A stretch of 6,909 nt of DNA from Candidatus Peregrinibacteria bacterium (GCA_014728765.1 WJLA01000043.1:1-6909); one strand, 5' to 3'; numbered from the stretch's first letter, positions 1 through 6,131 are shown. The notes: generated by a model not told the origin, from the letters alone. Program-made: numbers and translations.

Positions 1-533
1 AAACATTAAAATTGTCCAAAGAGAGAGTTCATAGAAATATTGAGCGGAAAATTTTGCCTAAGCGTAAAGAAAATAAAAAATCTGAGGAAGTTTCTGTTGA
101 AATTGGAGGAGAAAAAAATATACCTTATAAATTATCAAGTTGTTGTAAGCCAAAAATATCGGATGATATTGTGGCCTTTGTTACAAAATCCAACATGGTA
201 AGCATACACAAAAGGAAATGTAAACTGATTAAAAATGTTGATCGAAACAGATTCCTGGATGTTGAAATTGTGTATAATGATCAAAAAACCGAGATTACAA
301 AATACCAAGTGGGACTTTTGTTGGAAATAAATGAGAGGCCGGCATATATCAAAGATGTAGTCGAAATTTTAGATCAAAATAAAGTTACTATAGTTGATTT
401 TGCTCAAATTAAGAGAGAAGTTTCAGCGGTTTATAGGAGATTGGTCATAGATATTTATGATGAAAAGGAGTTGCAGGCTGTTGTTGATGGATTGAGTAGG
501 GTTTCGGGAGTATTAAAAGTTTCAAGATTATAA
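1..533 (+). CDS. RelA/SpoT-family (p)ppGpp synthetase/hydrolase, C-terminal part (5' end outside window)
   Basis: This is the regulatory end of a long RSH protein, which makes or degrades the stringent-response alarmone (p)ppGpp. The catalytic HD and synthetase domains and the TGS domain lie upstream of the window. The reading frame is open to the left edge (codons from base 3), so the TTG at 12 is not a real start. Counting from that TTG, residues about 38-75 form the conserved Cys/His (RIS or zinc-finger-like) domain, with the pair Cys44-Cys45, then His66 and Cys70, in the family pattern CCxP...DxI...H...C. Residues about 98-173 form a terminal ACT domain, which in this family senses amino-acid or ribosome state, ending in a GVLKVSRL-like strand. 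A Lys/Glu-rich linker precedes the Cys domain. The gene converges on recO and overlaps it by 6 bp. Whether it is a RelA, SpoT or bifunctional Rel type cannot be told without the N-terminal half. Confidence 0.9.
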   Translation, partial: TLKLSKERVHRNIERKILPKRKENKKSEEVSVEIGGEKNIPYKLSSCCKPKISDDIVAFVTKSNMVSIHKRKCKLIKNVDRNRFLDVEIVYNDQKTEITKYQVGLLLEINERPAYIKDVVEILDQNKVTIVDFAQIKREVSAVYRRLVIDIYDEKELQAVVDGLSRVSGVLKVSRL

Positions 534-1262
534 ATATAATTGTTCACTTTTGATTTCAAGAAAAAGATAATTTCTTAGAAAAATATTGGTTATTTTTTTT
601 AATGTGATTATTTCTTCTTTATCAATGATTAATTTGGGACTGATTTGATTGCCTTCAATAATAAAATTGATAAGTTTAATTATTTTGAAGGGTATTTTTT
701 CCAGTTGTCCCTCAGTTAAAGTGATGCTTTCTTCTGAGCTTAAATGTCCTTGATTGTCTATATAGATTTGATCGCTTTCTTGCCATTTTTTTCCGGTGTA
801 AAAACAATACTTGATTTCTGGAAGTATGCCGATCAATAATAGTAATTTTATTTTAAACTCTTCTAATATTAGTTCAGCGTTCTCAAAGTTTTGAAATTTT
901 TTTAATGTATTTTCAAGTAATTCAAAAAGTTTTTCAGAATCTTCGTTTCCGGCTATTGATTTTTGAAATATTTCGATTGCGGTTTGTGCATAAATAGTTT
1001 TGGTAAAGTTTTCTTTTAGAGCAAAAAAACTGTTCAAGCATTCACACTGTGTAACAATATTTGTAGTGTTTAATTGATAAATTTGTAAATTTAGAATGTT
1101 TAAAGTGTCCAAATGACTGCCTTTTTGACTTGTGATTTTGCGCGAACTTTTGCTGATTGCGTTAAAAAGCCCCATTTCAGGGCTGAAAATCGTTAAATAG
1201 TAATCGCTTTCATTACGATTTTGTTTTCTTAGTATCATTCCTTTGATATTTCTATATCTCAC
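528..1262 (-). CDS. recO: DNA repair protein RecO
   Basis: RecO works with RecF and RecR to load RecA onto SSB-coated single-stranded DNA during gap repair. The 244-residue length is normal for the family. Residues 1-80 match the N-terminal OB-fold: a KGMILRKQNRNESDYYLTIFSP-like opening, then GLFNAISKSSRK, the usual RecO start. A helical region follows (about 85-150). The usual C-terminal Cys4 zinc site is mostly absent: only Cys153 remains, in CFYTGKKW, where the family often has CxxC. The start is GTG at 1260-1262, chosen because RecO proteins normally begin 6-8 residues before the K/E-G-hydrophobic motif; an ATG nine codons in would cut that strand. The gene sits 1 nt after the ftsX stop (TAA-A-GTG) with no Shine-Dalgarno sequence, so it is probably co-transcribed and perhaps translationally coupled. 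Its 3' end overlaps the RSH gene on the other strand. Confidence 0.88.
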   Translation of the reverse strand: MRYRNIKGMILRKQNRNESDYYLTIFSPEMGLFNAISKSSRKITSQKGSHLDTLNILNLQIYQLNTTNIVTQCECLNSFFALKENFTKTIYAQTAIEIFQKSIAGNEDSEKLFELLENTLKKFQNFENAELILEEFKIKLLLLIGILPEIKYCFYTGKKWQESDQIYIDNQGHLSSEESITLTEGQLEKIPFKIIKLINFIIEGNQISPKLIIDKEEIITLKKITNIFLRNYLFLEIKSEQLYL

Positions 1263-1263
1263 T

Positions 1264-2244
1264 TTAATTGAAAACTAATTTTTTATTTAAATATTTCTGA
1301 ACAGTACTTCCGCTGGCTAAAACACTTAAAGCTATAGTTAAAATTATTTGCAATAAAATAATATTGGGAAGATTTATTGAGTTTAAAACTTCATTAAACA
1401 ATAAATTTTCTATTCCAATCAAAAAGCTTACTATATAAATCATTAAGTAGCTTAATAATACCGATAAGACGGCATAAGCAATGCCTTCAGTTAAAAATGG
1501 CAATCTGATAAAGTTTGGGGTTGCGCCTACCAATCTCATGACAAAAATTTCATTTTTTCTTGTGTAAATGGTTAATTGTATGGCGTTGATAATAATCAAA
1601 GCACCACCAATCAAGAAAATAAAAATTGTCCAAAAAATTAATTGTTTAACAAAATTACTGATTCCGACAAGATTTTCAGCAGTTTTTGAAATAACCATTT
1701 GCTGATTTTGACCTCCCAAGTCTTGTTGACTGTAATCAATATATTCAGAGAAGCGACTTTTGTTGATATAAGAAATTACTTGATCATAGTCATCTGCAGA
1801 TTTAGTAATGATTGAGATGCTGGGAGGCAGTGGATTTTCCAAGTTAAACTTGATCAAGAAGTCGGCTGTTTCCGGATAAGTCTCTGAAACTAGTTGAAGG
1901 GCTTCTTCTTTGGAAATATATTCGACAGTTTTAATTCCTTCCAAATTTTCCAGTTTTTCTCGCATGGCATTGGCCTCTGAAAAACTGATATTATCATTTA
2001 AATAGAAGACGATATCAACTTTCTGATTAATGGTTTGTAAAGCGTTTTGAGTAATTTGGTTAACTGCCAAAATGCTGTTGAAAATACAAATCATCACGGC
2101 TATTACCAAAATAGTGGCAATGCTTAAAAGTTTGTTTCTCCAAAGGTTGATAATACCAAGTTTAATTCCTCTGGATAATTCAAGTAGAAAGTTAGTTTGA
2201 TATTTGTTGATATTGATTTTGTGATTCTTTGATTTCCGCTTCAT
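1264..2244 (-). CDS. ftsX: Cell-division permease-like protein FtsX
   Basis: FtsX is an inner-membrane protein that normally pairs with the ATPase FtsE and, through its extracellular loop, activates peptidoglycan hydrolases at division. The 326 residues show the full family layout. A basic cytoplasmic N-terminus leads to the RGIKLGIINLWRNKLLS motif (about 25-41). TM1 spans about 42-60 and a large extracellular domain about 61-198, containing the conserved VDIVFYLND strand and an EALQ segment. TM2 lies at about 201-222. The cytoplasmic signature RKNEIFVMRLVGAT follows (about 229-242), then PFLTEG, TM3 (about 254-277) and TM4 (about 293-312). The start ATG lies inside the end of the upstream nucleotidyltransferase gene, overlapping it by 53 nt. 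No in-frame ATG, GTG or TTG occurs downstream until after the conserved RGIKLG motif, so the long overlap looks real. ftsE, the usual upstream partner, is not in the window. Confidence 0.92.
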   Translation of the reverse strand: MKRKSKNHKININKYQTNFLLELSRGIKLGIINLWRNKLLSIATILVIAVMICIFNSILAVNQITQNALQTINQKVDIVFYLNDNISFSEANAMREKLENLEGIKTVEYISKEEALQLVSETYPETADFLIKFNLENPLPPSISIITKSADDYDQVISYINKSRFSEYIDYSQQDLGGQNQQMVISKTAENLVGISNFVKQLIFWTIFIFLIGGALIIINAIQLTIYTRKNEIFVMRLVGATPNFIRLPFLTEGIAYAVLSVLLSYLMIYIVSFLIGIENLLFNEVLNSINLPNIILLQIILTIALSVLASGSTVQKYLNKKLVFN

Positions 2245-2686
2245 TTATTCTTTGTTTTGTTTTAATCAGAGAAGATTTGAAAACCTGTGGTTCAAAAGGC
2301 ATCAGTCTTATAACCTTTGCGTTAATATTAGCATCTATCAGAGTTTTTTCAATTGTTTGGGTAAAAACAAATTGATCATAGCCCAGTGCTATTATATCCG
2401 GTTTATATTTAGTGATTACTTTGTGTTTGTCACCATGATTTCCTAAAATCACCTTGTCCGCCCAGCCGGTTTTGCGCAGATTTTTAAGTCTTATTTTTTC
2501 GGAATTTTGTGCCGATTCACTTTTTACGCTTTTGACAGTTTCATCTCGGGAAACAATTACCAGTATTTGATTTCCGAGTTCTCCGGCTTGCTTGAAAAAG
2601 TTTTCATGGCCCGCATGAAGTATGTCAAAAGTGCCGAAGGCCATAACCGTTTTTCCCTTATTATTTTTTTTATTCCCAAAAAACAT
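2192..2686 (-). CDS. Cytidylyltransferase-family nucleotidyltransferase, FAD synthetase (RibL)-like
   Basis: This is a small nucleotidyltransferase of the HxGH superfamily. The sequence shows GTFDILHAGH (about 18-27, with His24 and His27 of the HxGH motif), SRDETVK (46-52), KPDIIALGYDQ (95-105), and a late KSSLI segment (137-141) at the place of the substrate-binding ISSS-type motif. The combination of RDETVK and LGYDQ resembles archaeal-type FAD synthetase (RibL), which joins FMN and a nucleotide to make FAD. Glycerol-3-phosphate cytidylyltransferase (TagD) and the RfaE C-domain are close relatives, so substrate is uncertain. The first 12 residues are Lys/Asn-rich; an ATG at codon 15 (MAFGTFDI) is an alternative start, but the first ATG abuts the upstream stop codon (TAAATG), which favours it through coupling. 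About 20 hydrophilic residues follow KSSLI, and most of that tail is encoded in the overlap with ftsX. Confidence 0.8.
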   Translation of the reverse strand: MFFGNKKNNKGKTVMAFGTFDILHAGHENFFKQAGELGNQILVIVSRDETVKSVKSESAQNSEKIRLKNLRKTGWADKVILGNHGDKHKVITKYKPDIIALGYDQFVFTQTIEKTLIDANINAKVIRLMPFEPQVFKSSLIKTKQRINEAEIKESQNQYQQISN

Positions 2687-3070
2687 TTAAATGACTTTAT
2701 CTGGTAAGAAGAGATTTATATACAGCATTAAACCCAGAACTGAAAGTGAAATTACTCCCATAATTGAAAAAATGACATTTTTTTTGTTGCTATTTTCAGG
2801 AATTCTGATGTGAGATAATGCAAATACAATACCAATCATTGCAAAAGGTATATCTAAAACCTTATTGATTAAGTTGGCTATTTCAGTCAGCATATCATTA
2901 CTGACCATTAATCCCGTTATGATATGGGTAAAGCCGATGATCATAAAAAAAATCAATGACATCTGTCGAAGAGGCTTTAAAATGTCAGGATTAATTTTTT
3001 TAGTTTGTTGTTGAGCTTGCGCTTGAGTTTGAGTTTCCACTATTACTTTTATTTTACGGAAATTATACAT
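2687..3070 (-). CDS. Small three-helix integral membrane protein, unknown function
   Basis: I do not recognise a named family. The 127-residue product (from ATG at 3070) has a basic start, a Gln-rich low-complexity stretch (TQTQAQAQQQ, about 13-22), and three hydrophobic segments at about 37-57, 65-87 and 98-122. That predicts an inner-membrane protein with short loops; the loop between TM2 and TM3 is PENSNKKN. It is the first gene of the minus-strand cluster and its stop codon directly abuts the start of the nucleotidyltransferase gene. The start is doubtful: a consensus TATAAT box lies at 3067-3062, just inside the ATG-initiated frame and 17 nt after a TTGCCT box. If that promoter is used, the transcript begins after the ATG and the likely start is the GTG at 3040-3038, giving a 117-residue protein beginning at the Gln-rich stretch. 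Reality as a gene is supported by length, clear membrane segments and operon position. Confidence 0.72.
   Translation of the reverse strand: MYNFRKIKVIVETQTQAQAQQQTKKINPDILKPLRQMSLIFFMIIGFTHIITGLMVSNDMLTEIANLINKVLDIPFAMIGIVFALSHIRIPENSNKKNVIFSIMGVISLSVLGLMLYINLFLPDKVI
3021..3034 (+). repeat. 14-nt direct repeat, copy 1
   Basis: GCTTGAGTTTGAGT occurs here, inside the Gln/Thr-rich 5' coding part of the membrane-protein gene (encoding TQTQA on the minus strand), and again exactly at 3103-3116 in the divergent intergenic region. The two copies are 82 nt apart and flank the putative minus-strand promoter. Confidence 0.6.
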
Positions 3071-3090
3071 CTATAAATCTAGTCAGGCAA
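3062..3090 (-). promoter_or_regulatory. Putative sigma-70-type promoter of the minus-strand cluster
   Basis: Reading the minus strand, TTGCCT (3090-3085, four of six matches to the -35 consensus) is followed by a 17-nt spacer and a perfect TATAAT (3067-3062). Transcription would start near 3055, downstream of the ATG at 3070 but upstream of the in-frame GTG at 3040. It would drive the membrane protein, nucleotidyltransferase, ftsX and recO. This is a motif match only, in AT-rich DNA. Confidence 0.5.
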
Positions 3091-3102
3091 ATGACAATCT
3101 TT

Positions 3103-3116
3103 GCTTGAGTTTGAGT
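3103..3116 (+). repeat. 14-nt direct repeat, copy 2
   Basis: This is the second exact copy of GCTTGAGTTTGAGT. It lies between the two divergent putative promoters, upstream of gatC. It may be an operator-like site or a leftover of a local duplication of the Gln-codon repeat; the sequence alone does not decide. Confidence 0.6.
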
Positions 3117-3137
3117 CAATTTTAAGTAAACTGGTGA

Positions 3138-3146
3138 TGTTATAAA
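3138..3146 (+). promoter_or_regulatory. Putative extended -10 promoter for gatCA cluster
   Basis: TGTTATAAA is an extended -10 element (TG, one base, TATAAA). No good -35 box sits 16-18 nt upstream, which extended -10 promoters can tolerate. The hexamer ends 8 nt before the gatC ATG at 3155, so the transcript would begin at or within a couple of bases of the start codon, giving a leaderless or nearly leaderless mRNA. No Shine-Dalgarno sequence is present, which is consistent with that. Confidence 0.4.
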
Positions 3147-3154
3147 AAAACAAC

Positions 3155-3451
3155 ATGTCTGAAATTAATAAAGATAAGATAAAGCACATCGCTCATTTGG
3201 CCAGAATTGGTATTGATGATGAACAGGCTGAAAAATATGCCAAACAAATGAATGGCATTTTGGATTATATGAAGATTTTAGAGGAAGTTGATACATCAAA
3301 TGTCAAAATGACAACTCAGGTTACTGGTCTAAAATCAGTAATGAGAAGTGATGAAGTAAAACAATACTCTTCTCCGGATGATTTGTTGGATTGTTCAGTC
3401 TTATCCAAGCTAAATCATTCAATCGTAGTTAAAGCAATAATCAAAGAATAA
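3155..3451 (+). CDS. gatC: Asp-tRNA(Asn)/Glu-tRNA(Gln) amidotransferase subunit C
   Basis: GatC is the small scaffold subunit of the GatCAB enzyme, wrapping around GatA and stabilising its contact with GatB. The complex converts misacylated Glu-tRNA(Gln) or Asp-tRNA(Asn) to Gln-tRNA or Asn-tRNA. At 98 residues it has the usual length. The N-terminal helical segment IKHIAHLARIGIDDEQAEKY (about 9-28) and the following QMNGILDYMKILEEVDTSNV (about 31-50) match the family, as does RSDEV (64-68) in the place of the usual LReDEV element. The C-terminal end is a little divergent from the common FxVPKVIE ending. Its TAA stop directly abuts the gatA ATG, the standard gatCA arrangement. It is the first gene of the plus-strand cluster; a probable extended -10 element lies just upstream, and no Shine-Dalgarno is visible. 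Confidence 0.93.
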   Translation: MSEINKDKIKHIAHLARIGIDDEQAEKYAKQMNGILDYMKILEEVDTSNVKMTTQVTGLKSVMRSDEVKQYSSPDDLLDCSVLSKLNHSIVVKAIIKE

Positions 3452-4918
3452 ATGTCACAATTAGATCAATTAACTTTAAAAAAAGCCGCCGAAGGAATTA
3501 GATCAGGTGAGTTTAAGCCTTCTGAATTAACTAAGTCTTTGCTTGAGAGAATTAAGCGAATTAATCCTGATGTGAATTCTTATTTGACCGTTACAGAAGA
3601 ACAAGCGATGGAAGCAGCTTCAAGGGCTGATGTGAGAGCTTCTAAAGGAGAATTGATTGGATTGTTGGATGGTATTCCAGCTGGCGTAAAAGATATTTTT
3701 AACACGAAAGGGGTTCGTTCTACCAGCGCCTCGAAGATTTTGGATAATTTTATTCCTCCTTATGACGCAACTTCTGTGTTGAGATTAAAGAATCAAGGCA
3801 TGATTATGCTTGGAAAGACCAATACCGATGAATTTGCTTGCGGAGGATCAACTGAATATTCAGCGTATGGAGTAACGAAAAATCCATGGAATTATGAATG
3901 TGTTGCCGGAGGTTCTTCCGGTGGATCAGCTGCAGCGGTGGCAGCAGGGCTTGGATATTATGCTCTTGGATCAGATACGGGTGGTTCAATCAGACAGCCT
4001 GCTTCTTTTTGTGGAGTGACAGGAGTAAAAGTTACTTATGGAAGAGTTTCCAGATCCGGAGTGACCGCCATGGCTTCTTCTCTTGATACGATAGGAGCTT
4101 TTGCAAGGACTGTTGAAGATGCGGCAATAGTGATCGGAGCAATGGCCGGAAATGATGAAAAGGATTCTACAACTCCAGATGTGGTCGTGCCGGATTATTT
4201 AAGTTCATTGGAAAATGATTTGGCCGGAAAAACAATTGGAGTTCCCTCGGAATATTTTTCAGAAGGACTGGACAGCGAAGTGGAAGCAAAAATTCGTGAA
4301 GCATTAAAAGTCTACGAATCTTTAGGGTGCAAGATTAAAGAAGTTAGTTTGCCTTATACCAAATATGCTGTAGCAATTTATTATATTATTATGCCCGCTG
4401 AGCTTTCAGCGAATCTTTCCAGAATGGATGGAATAAGATTTGGAATCAAACCGGATGGAGAAGTTGAAGATATTTTAGATCAATATTATAAAACTAGAAA
4501 TCAAGGTTTTGGAGATGAAGTTAAACGTCGAATTTTAACCGGTACATATGTTTTGTCGGCCGGATATTTTGATGCTTATTATAAAAAAGCTCAAAAAGTC
4601 AGAACTTTGATTATTGAAGACTTTGCTAAAGTTTTTCAAGATGTTGATGTGTTGATGACACCTGTTGCTCCAACTCCGGCTTTCAAGATAGGAGCGAATA
4701 CTTCTGATCCTCTAAGTATGTATTTGCAAGATTCTTATACTATTCCAGCTTCAGTTGCAGGTTTAGCTGGTGTTTCAATACCTTGCGGATTTAGTTCGGC
4801 AGGATTGCCGATTGGCTTGCAGATTATTGGACCACAATTCAGTGAATCGGAAATTTTTAATTTTGGTCATCGTTATCAAATGGAAACAGATTGGCATGAA
4901 AAAAGACCAAATGTTTAG
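3452..4918 (+). CDS. gatA: Asp-tRNA(Asn)/Glu-tRNA(Gln) amidotransferase subunit A
   Basis: GatA is the glutaminase subunit of GatCAB: it releases ammonia from glutamine, which is channelled to GatB for amidation of the aminoacyl-tRNA. The 488 residues are full length for an amidase-signature enzyme. The Ser-cisSer-Lys triad is complete: Lys80 in GIPAGVKDIF, Ser155 in AGGSSGGSAAAVA, and nucleophile Ser179 in GSDTGGSIRQPASF, each one position along from the well-studied Staphylococcus aureus GatA numbering. The C-terminal part keeps the MTPVAPTPAF segment and the late AGVSIPCGF/GLPIGLQIIGP motif. The ATG start immediately follows the gatC stop. gatB does not follow; instead the 3' end overlaps a methyltransferase-domain gene, so gatB must be elsewhere in the genome. 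Confidence 0.96.
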   Translation: MSQLDQLTLKKAAEGIRSGEFKPSELTKSLLERIKRINPDVNSYLTVTEEQAMEAASRADVRASKGELIGLLDGIPAGVKDIFNTKGVRSTSASKILDNFIPPYDATSVLRLKNQGMIMLGKTNTDEFACGGSTEYSAYGVTKNPWNYECVAGGSSGGSAAAVAAGLGYYALGSDTGGSIRQPASFCGVTGVKVTYGRVSRSGVTAMASSLDTIGAFARTVEDAAIVIGAMAGNDEKDSTTPDVVVPDYLSSLENDLAGKTIGVPSEYFSEGLDSEVEAKIREALKVYESLGCKIKEVSLPYTKYAVAIYYIIMPAELSANLSRMDGIRFGIKPDGEVEDILDQYYKTRNQGFGDEVKRRILTGTYVLSAGYFDAYYKKAQKVRTLIIEDFAKVFQDVDVLMTPVAPTPAFKIGANTSDPLSMYLQDSYTIPASVAGLAGVSIPCGFSSAGLPIGLQIIGPQFSESEIFNFGHRYQMETDWHEKRPNV

Positions 4919-5156
4919 AGAAAGAGTTTTGCAGATAGTTTCCAGGATTCCAAAGGGTTCTGTCATGACTTATGGTGAAGTTGCTTTTCGAGCCGGTTAT
5001 CCGGGAGCTGCAAGGGCTGTTGGTCGTTTGATGTCACAAAATTTTGATCCTTCAATACCTTGTCATAGAGTGGTTTCCTCCAATGGAATTGGCGGATATA
5101 ATAGGGGAATGGAAGTCAAGCGAAAGATACTTGAAGAAGAAGGGGTAAGCATTTAA
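4911..5156 (+). CDS. MGMT-family protein: C-terminal DNA-binding/alkyl-acceptor domain only
   Basis: This is a stand-alone version of the C-terminal domain of O6-alkylguanine-DNA alkyltransferase, which removes alkyl groups from guanine by transferring them to a cysteine. The 81 residues show IPKGSVMTYGEVA (with the nucleotide-flipping Tyr region), the helix-turn-helix GYPGAARAVGRLMSQN with the Arg finger, the active-site PCHRVV with its cysteine intact, GIGGYNRGMEVKRKIL, and a final EEEG. The cysteine separates it from ATL proteins, where it is replaced by tryptophan or another residue. The N-terminal domain of Ogt/MGMT is absent. The start is either ATG at 4911 (8-nt overlap with gatA) or ATG at 4896 (86 residues, 23-nt overlap); the first residues of the domain fit both and neither has a clear ribosome-binding site. 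It lies 9 nt before holA and is presumably co-transcribed with it. Confidence 0.85.
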   Translation: MFRERVLQIVSRIPKGSVMTYGEVAFRAGYPGAARAVGRLMSQNFDPSIPCHRVVSSNGIGGYNRGMEVKRKILEEEGVSI

Positions 5157-5165
5157 TATTTTTTT

Positions 5166-6131
5166 ATGAATAATATCTACTTGTTTTGTGGTGAAGACAG
5201 TTTTAGGGCTTATGAAAAGCTTTCTAAATGGCGTGAAAAATTTATAGAAAAATATCAAGATCTTAATTATCAGCTTTTTCACGGTGCTGAAATGTCAGCG
5301 TCTGATTTTGAAAATGCTGCTACTACTTTTCCTTTTTTGTCAGAAAAAAAATTGATTGTTGTAATGGACTTTTTGAAAGAGGGAAATGAAGCTGATCAAA
5401 AAAGAGTTGCTGAACTTTTGGAAAAAGTAAGTGAAGAAAACATTGTGGTGTTTTTTGAGCACGGAAAGCCGGATGGAAGAACGTTATTGTTTAAAAGGCT
5501 GAAGAAAAACGGCATTCTAGAAGAATTTAAGCTTTTGGGCGGATTTGAATTGGAAAAATGGATAGCCGGTCGTTTGGGGAGTAGACCCGGTGCTCCCCAG
5601 GTTAAGGTGTTGTCGGAATATGTTGGTTCTAATCTTTGGAATGCTAATAATGAAATTGAAAAATTAAAACTTTATGCAAATGGTTCTGATGTAACAATAG
5701 AGATGATAGAAAAAATGGTTTCGCCCAATTTGACTTCAACAGTATTCCGTTTGACAGATTTGTTGGGAGAACAAAAAATAGTGGAAGCTTTACGTGTATT
5801 TAAAATCTTAATGGATAGCGGTCAAGAGCCTATTGGCGTGCTTTTTATGATGGTTCGTCATTTCCGAATAATGGCTCAAGTCAAAGAATTATCGGCTGAA
5901 GGGATGAGAGAGTCAGAGATAGCTCGTCGGTTAAAGGAACACCCATTTGTGATCAAAAAAATGATTCCCCAAATCTCGAGATTTGACTTTGCTGAAATTA
6001 GACGGATTTATGCCGGATTAGCATCTATTGATCATGGATTGAAAAGTGGGCGTATTCGTGTGATTGCCGGTGATTATTCCGCTTTGGAGCAAGAAATAGA
6101 AGCCTTAATGGTTTTGGCATGTCATTCGTAA
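5166..6131 (+). CDS. holA: DNA polymerase III delta subunit
   Basis: HolA is the clamp-opening subunit of the replicative clamp loader; it binds the beta clamp and, with the gamma/tau and delta-prime subunits, loads it on primed DNA. The 321 residues match the family in length and order. They include the N-terminal IYLFCGEDSF (4-13), the clamp-contact region FPFLSEKKLIVV (55-66), an FFEHGKPDGRT strand and loop (96-106), GGFELEKWI (125-133), and NEIEKLKLYA (162-171). The C-terminal collar domain has VFRLTDLL (193-200), PIGVLFMMVRHFR (222-234), HPFVIKKM (259-266) and the D...GLKSGRIR end (289-298). The ATG at 5166 follows the MGMT stop by 9 nt and puts the family motif at the very N-terminus. 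A strong hairpin is embedded in the coding sequence at 5575-5599 (linker residues about 137-145). It is the last gene of the plus-strand cluster. Confidence 0.92.
   Translation: MNNIYLFCGEDSFRAYEKLSKWREKFIEKYQDLNYQLFHGAEMSASDFENAATTFPFLSEKKLIVVMDFLKEGNEADQKRVAELLEKVSEENIVVFFEHGKPDGRTLLFKRLKKNGILEEFKLLGGFELEKWIAGRLGSRPGAPQVKVLSEYVGSNLWNANNEIEKLKLYANGSDVTIEMIEKMVSPNLTSTVFRLTDLLGEQKIVEALRVFKILMDSGQEPIGVLFMMVRHFRIMAQVKELSAEGMRESEIARRLKEHPFVIKKMIPQISRFDFAEIRRIYAGLASIDHGLKSGRIRVIAGDYSALEQEIEALMVLACHS
5575..5599 (+). other. GC-rich perfect hairpin inside holA
   Basis: TGGGGAGTA (5575-5583) pairs with TGCTCCCCA (5591-5599), nine base pairs with one T-G wobble and a 7-nt loop. No U-run follows, so it is not a classical terminator. 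It encodes the short linker around RLGSRPGAPQ and is much richer in G+C than the surrounding gene. Confidence 0.6.

Noticed and set aside
579..597. AAAAATA/TATTTTT hairpin followed by a T-run, as a terminator for the RSH gene
   Set aside because: The stem is entirely A-T, lies within the recO coding sequence, and such pairs are common by chance in this AT-rich region.
2252..2707. Plus-strand open frames across the nucleotidyltransferase gene
   Set aside because: They are antisense to a clear HxGH enzyme and show aromatic-rich composition typical of antisense reading.
3111..3146. TTGAGT (3111-3116) as the -35 box for the gatC -10
   Set aside because: The spacer to TATAAA is 24 nt, far beyond the usual 16-18, so it was not included in the promoter call.
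3804..4086. Open frames on both strands overlapping gatA
   Set aside because: They lie wholly inside a strongly conserved gene, have unlikely composition (Trp/Cys/Ser-rich or Leu/His-rich) and no family signature.
4770..4910. Long N-terminal extension of the MGMT-like protein into gatA
   Set aside because: The extension would be gatA read in another frame; the alkyltransferase homology begins only after the ATG at 4896 or 4911.
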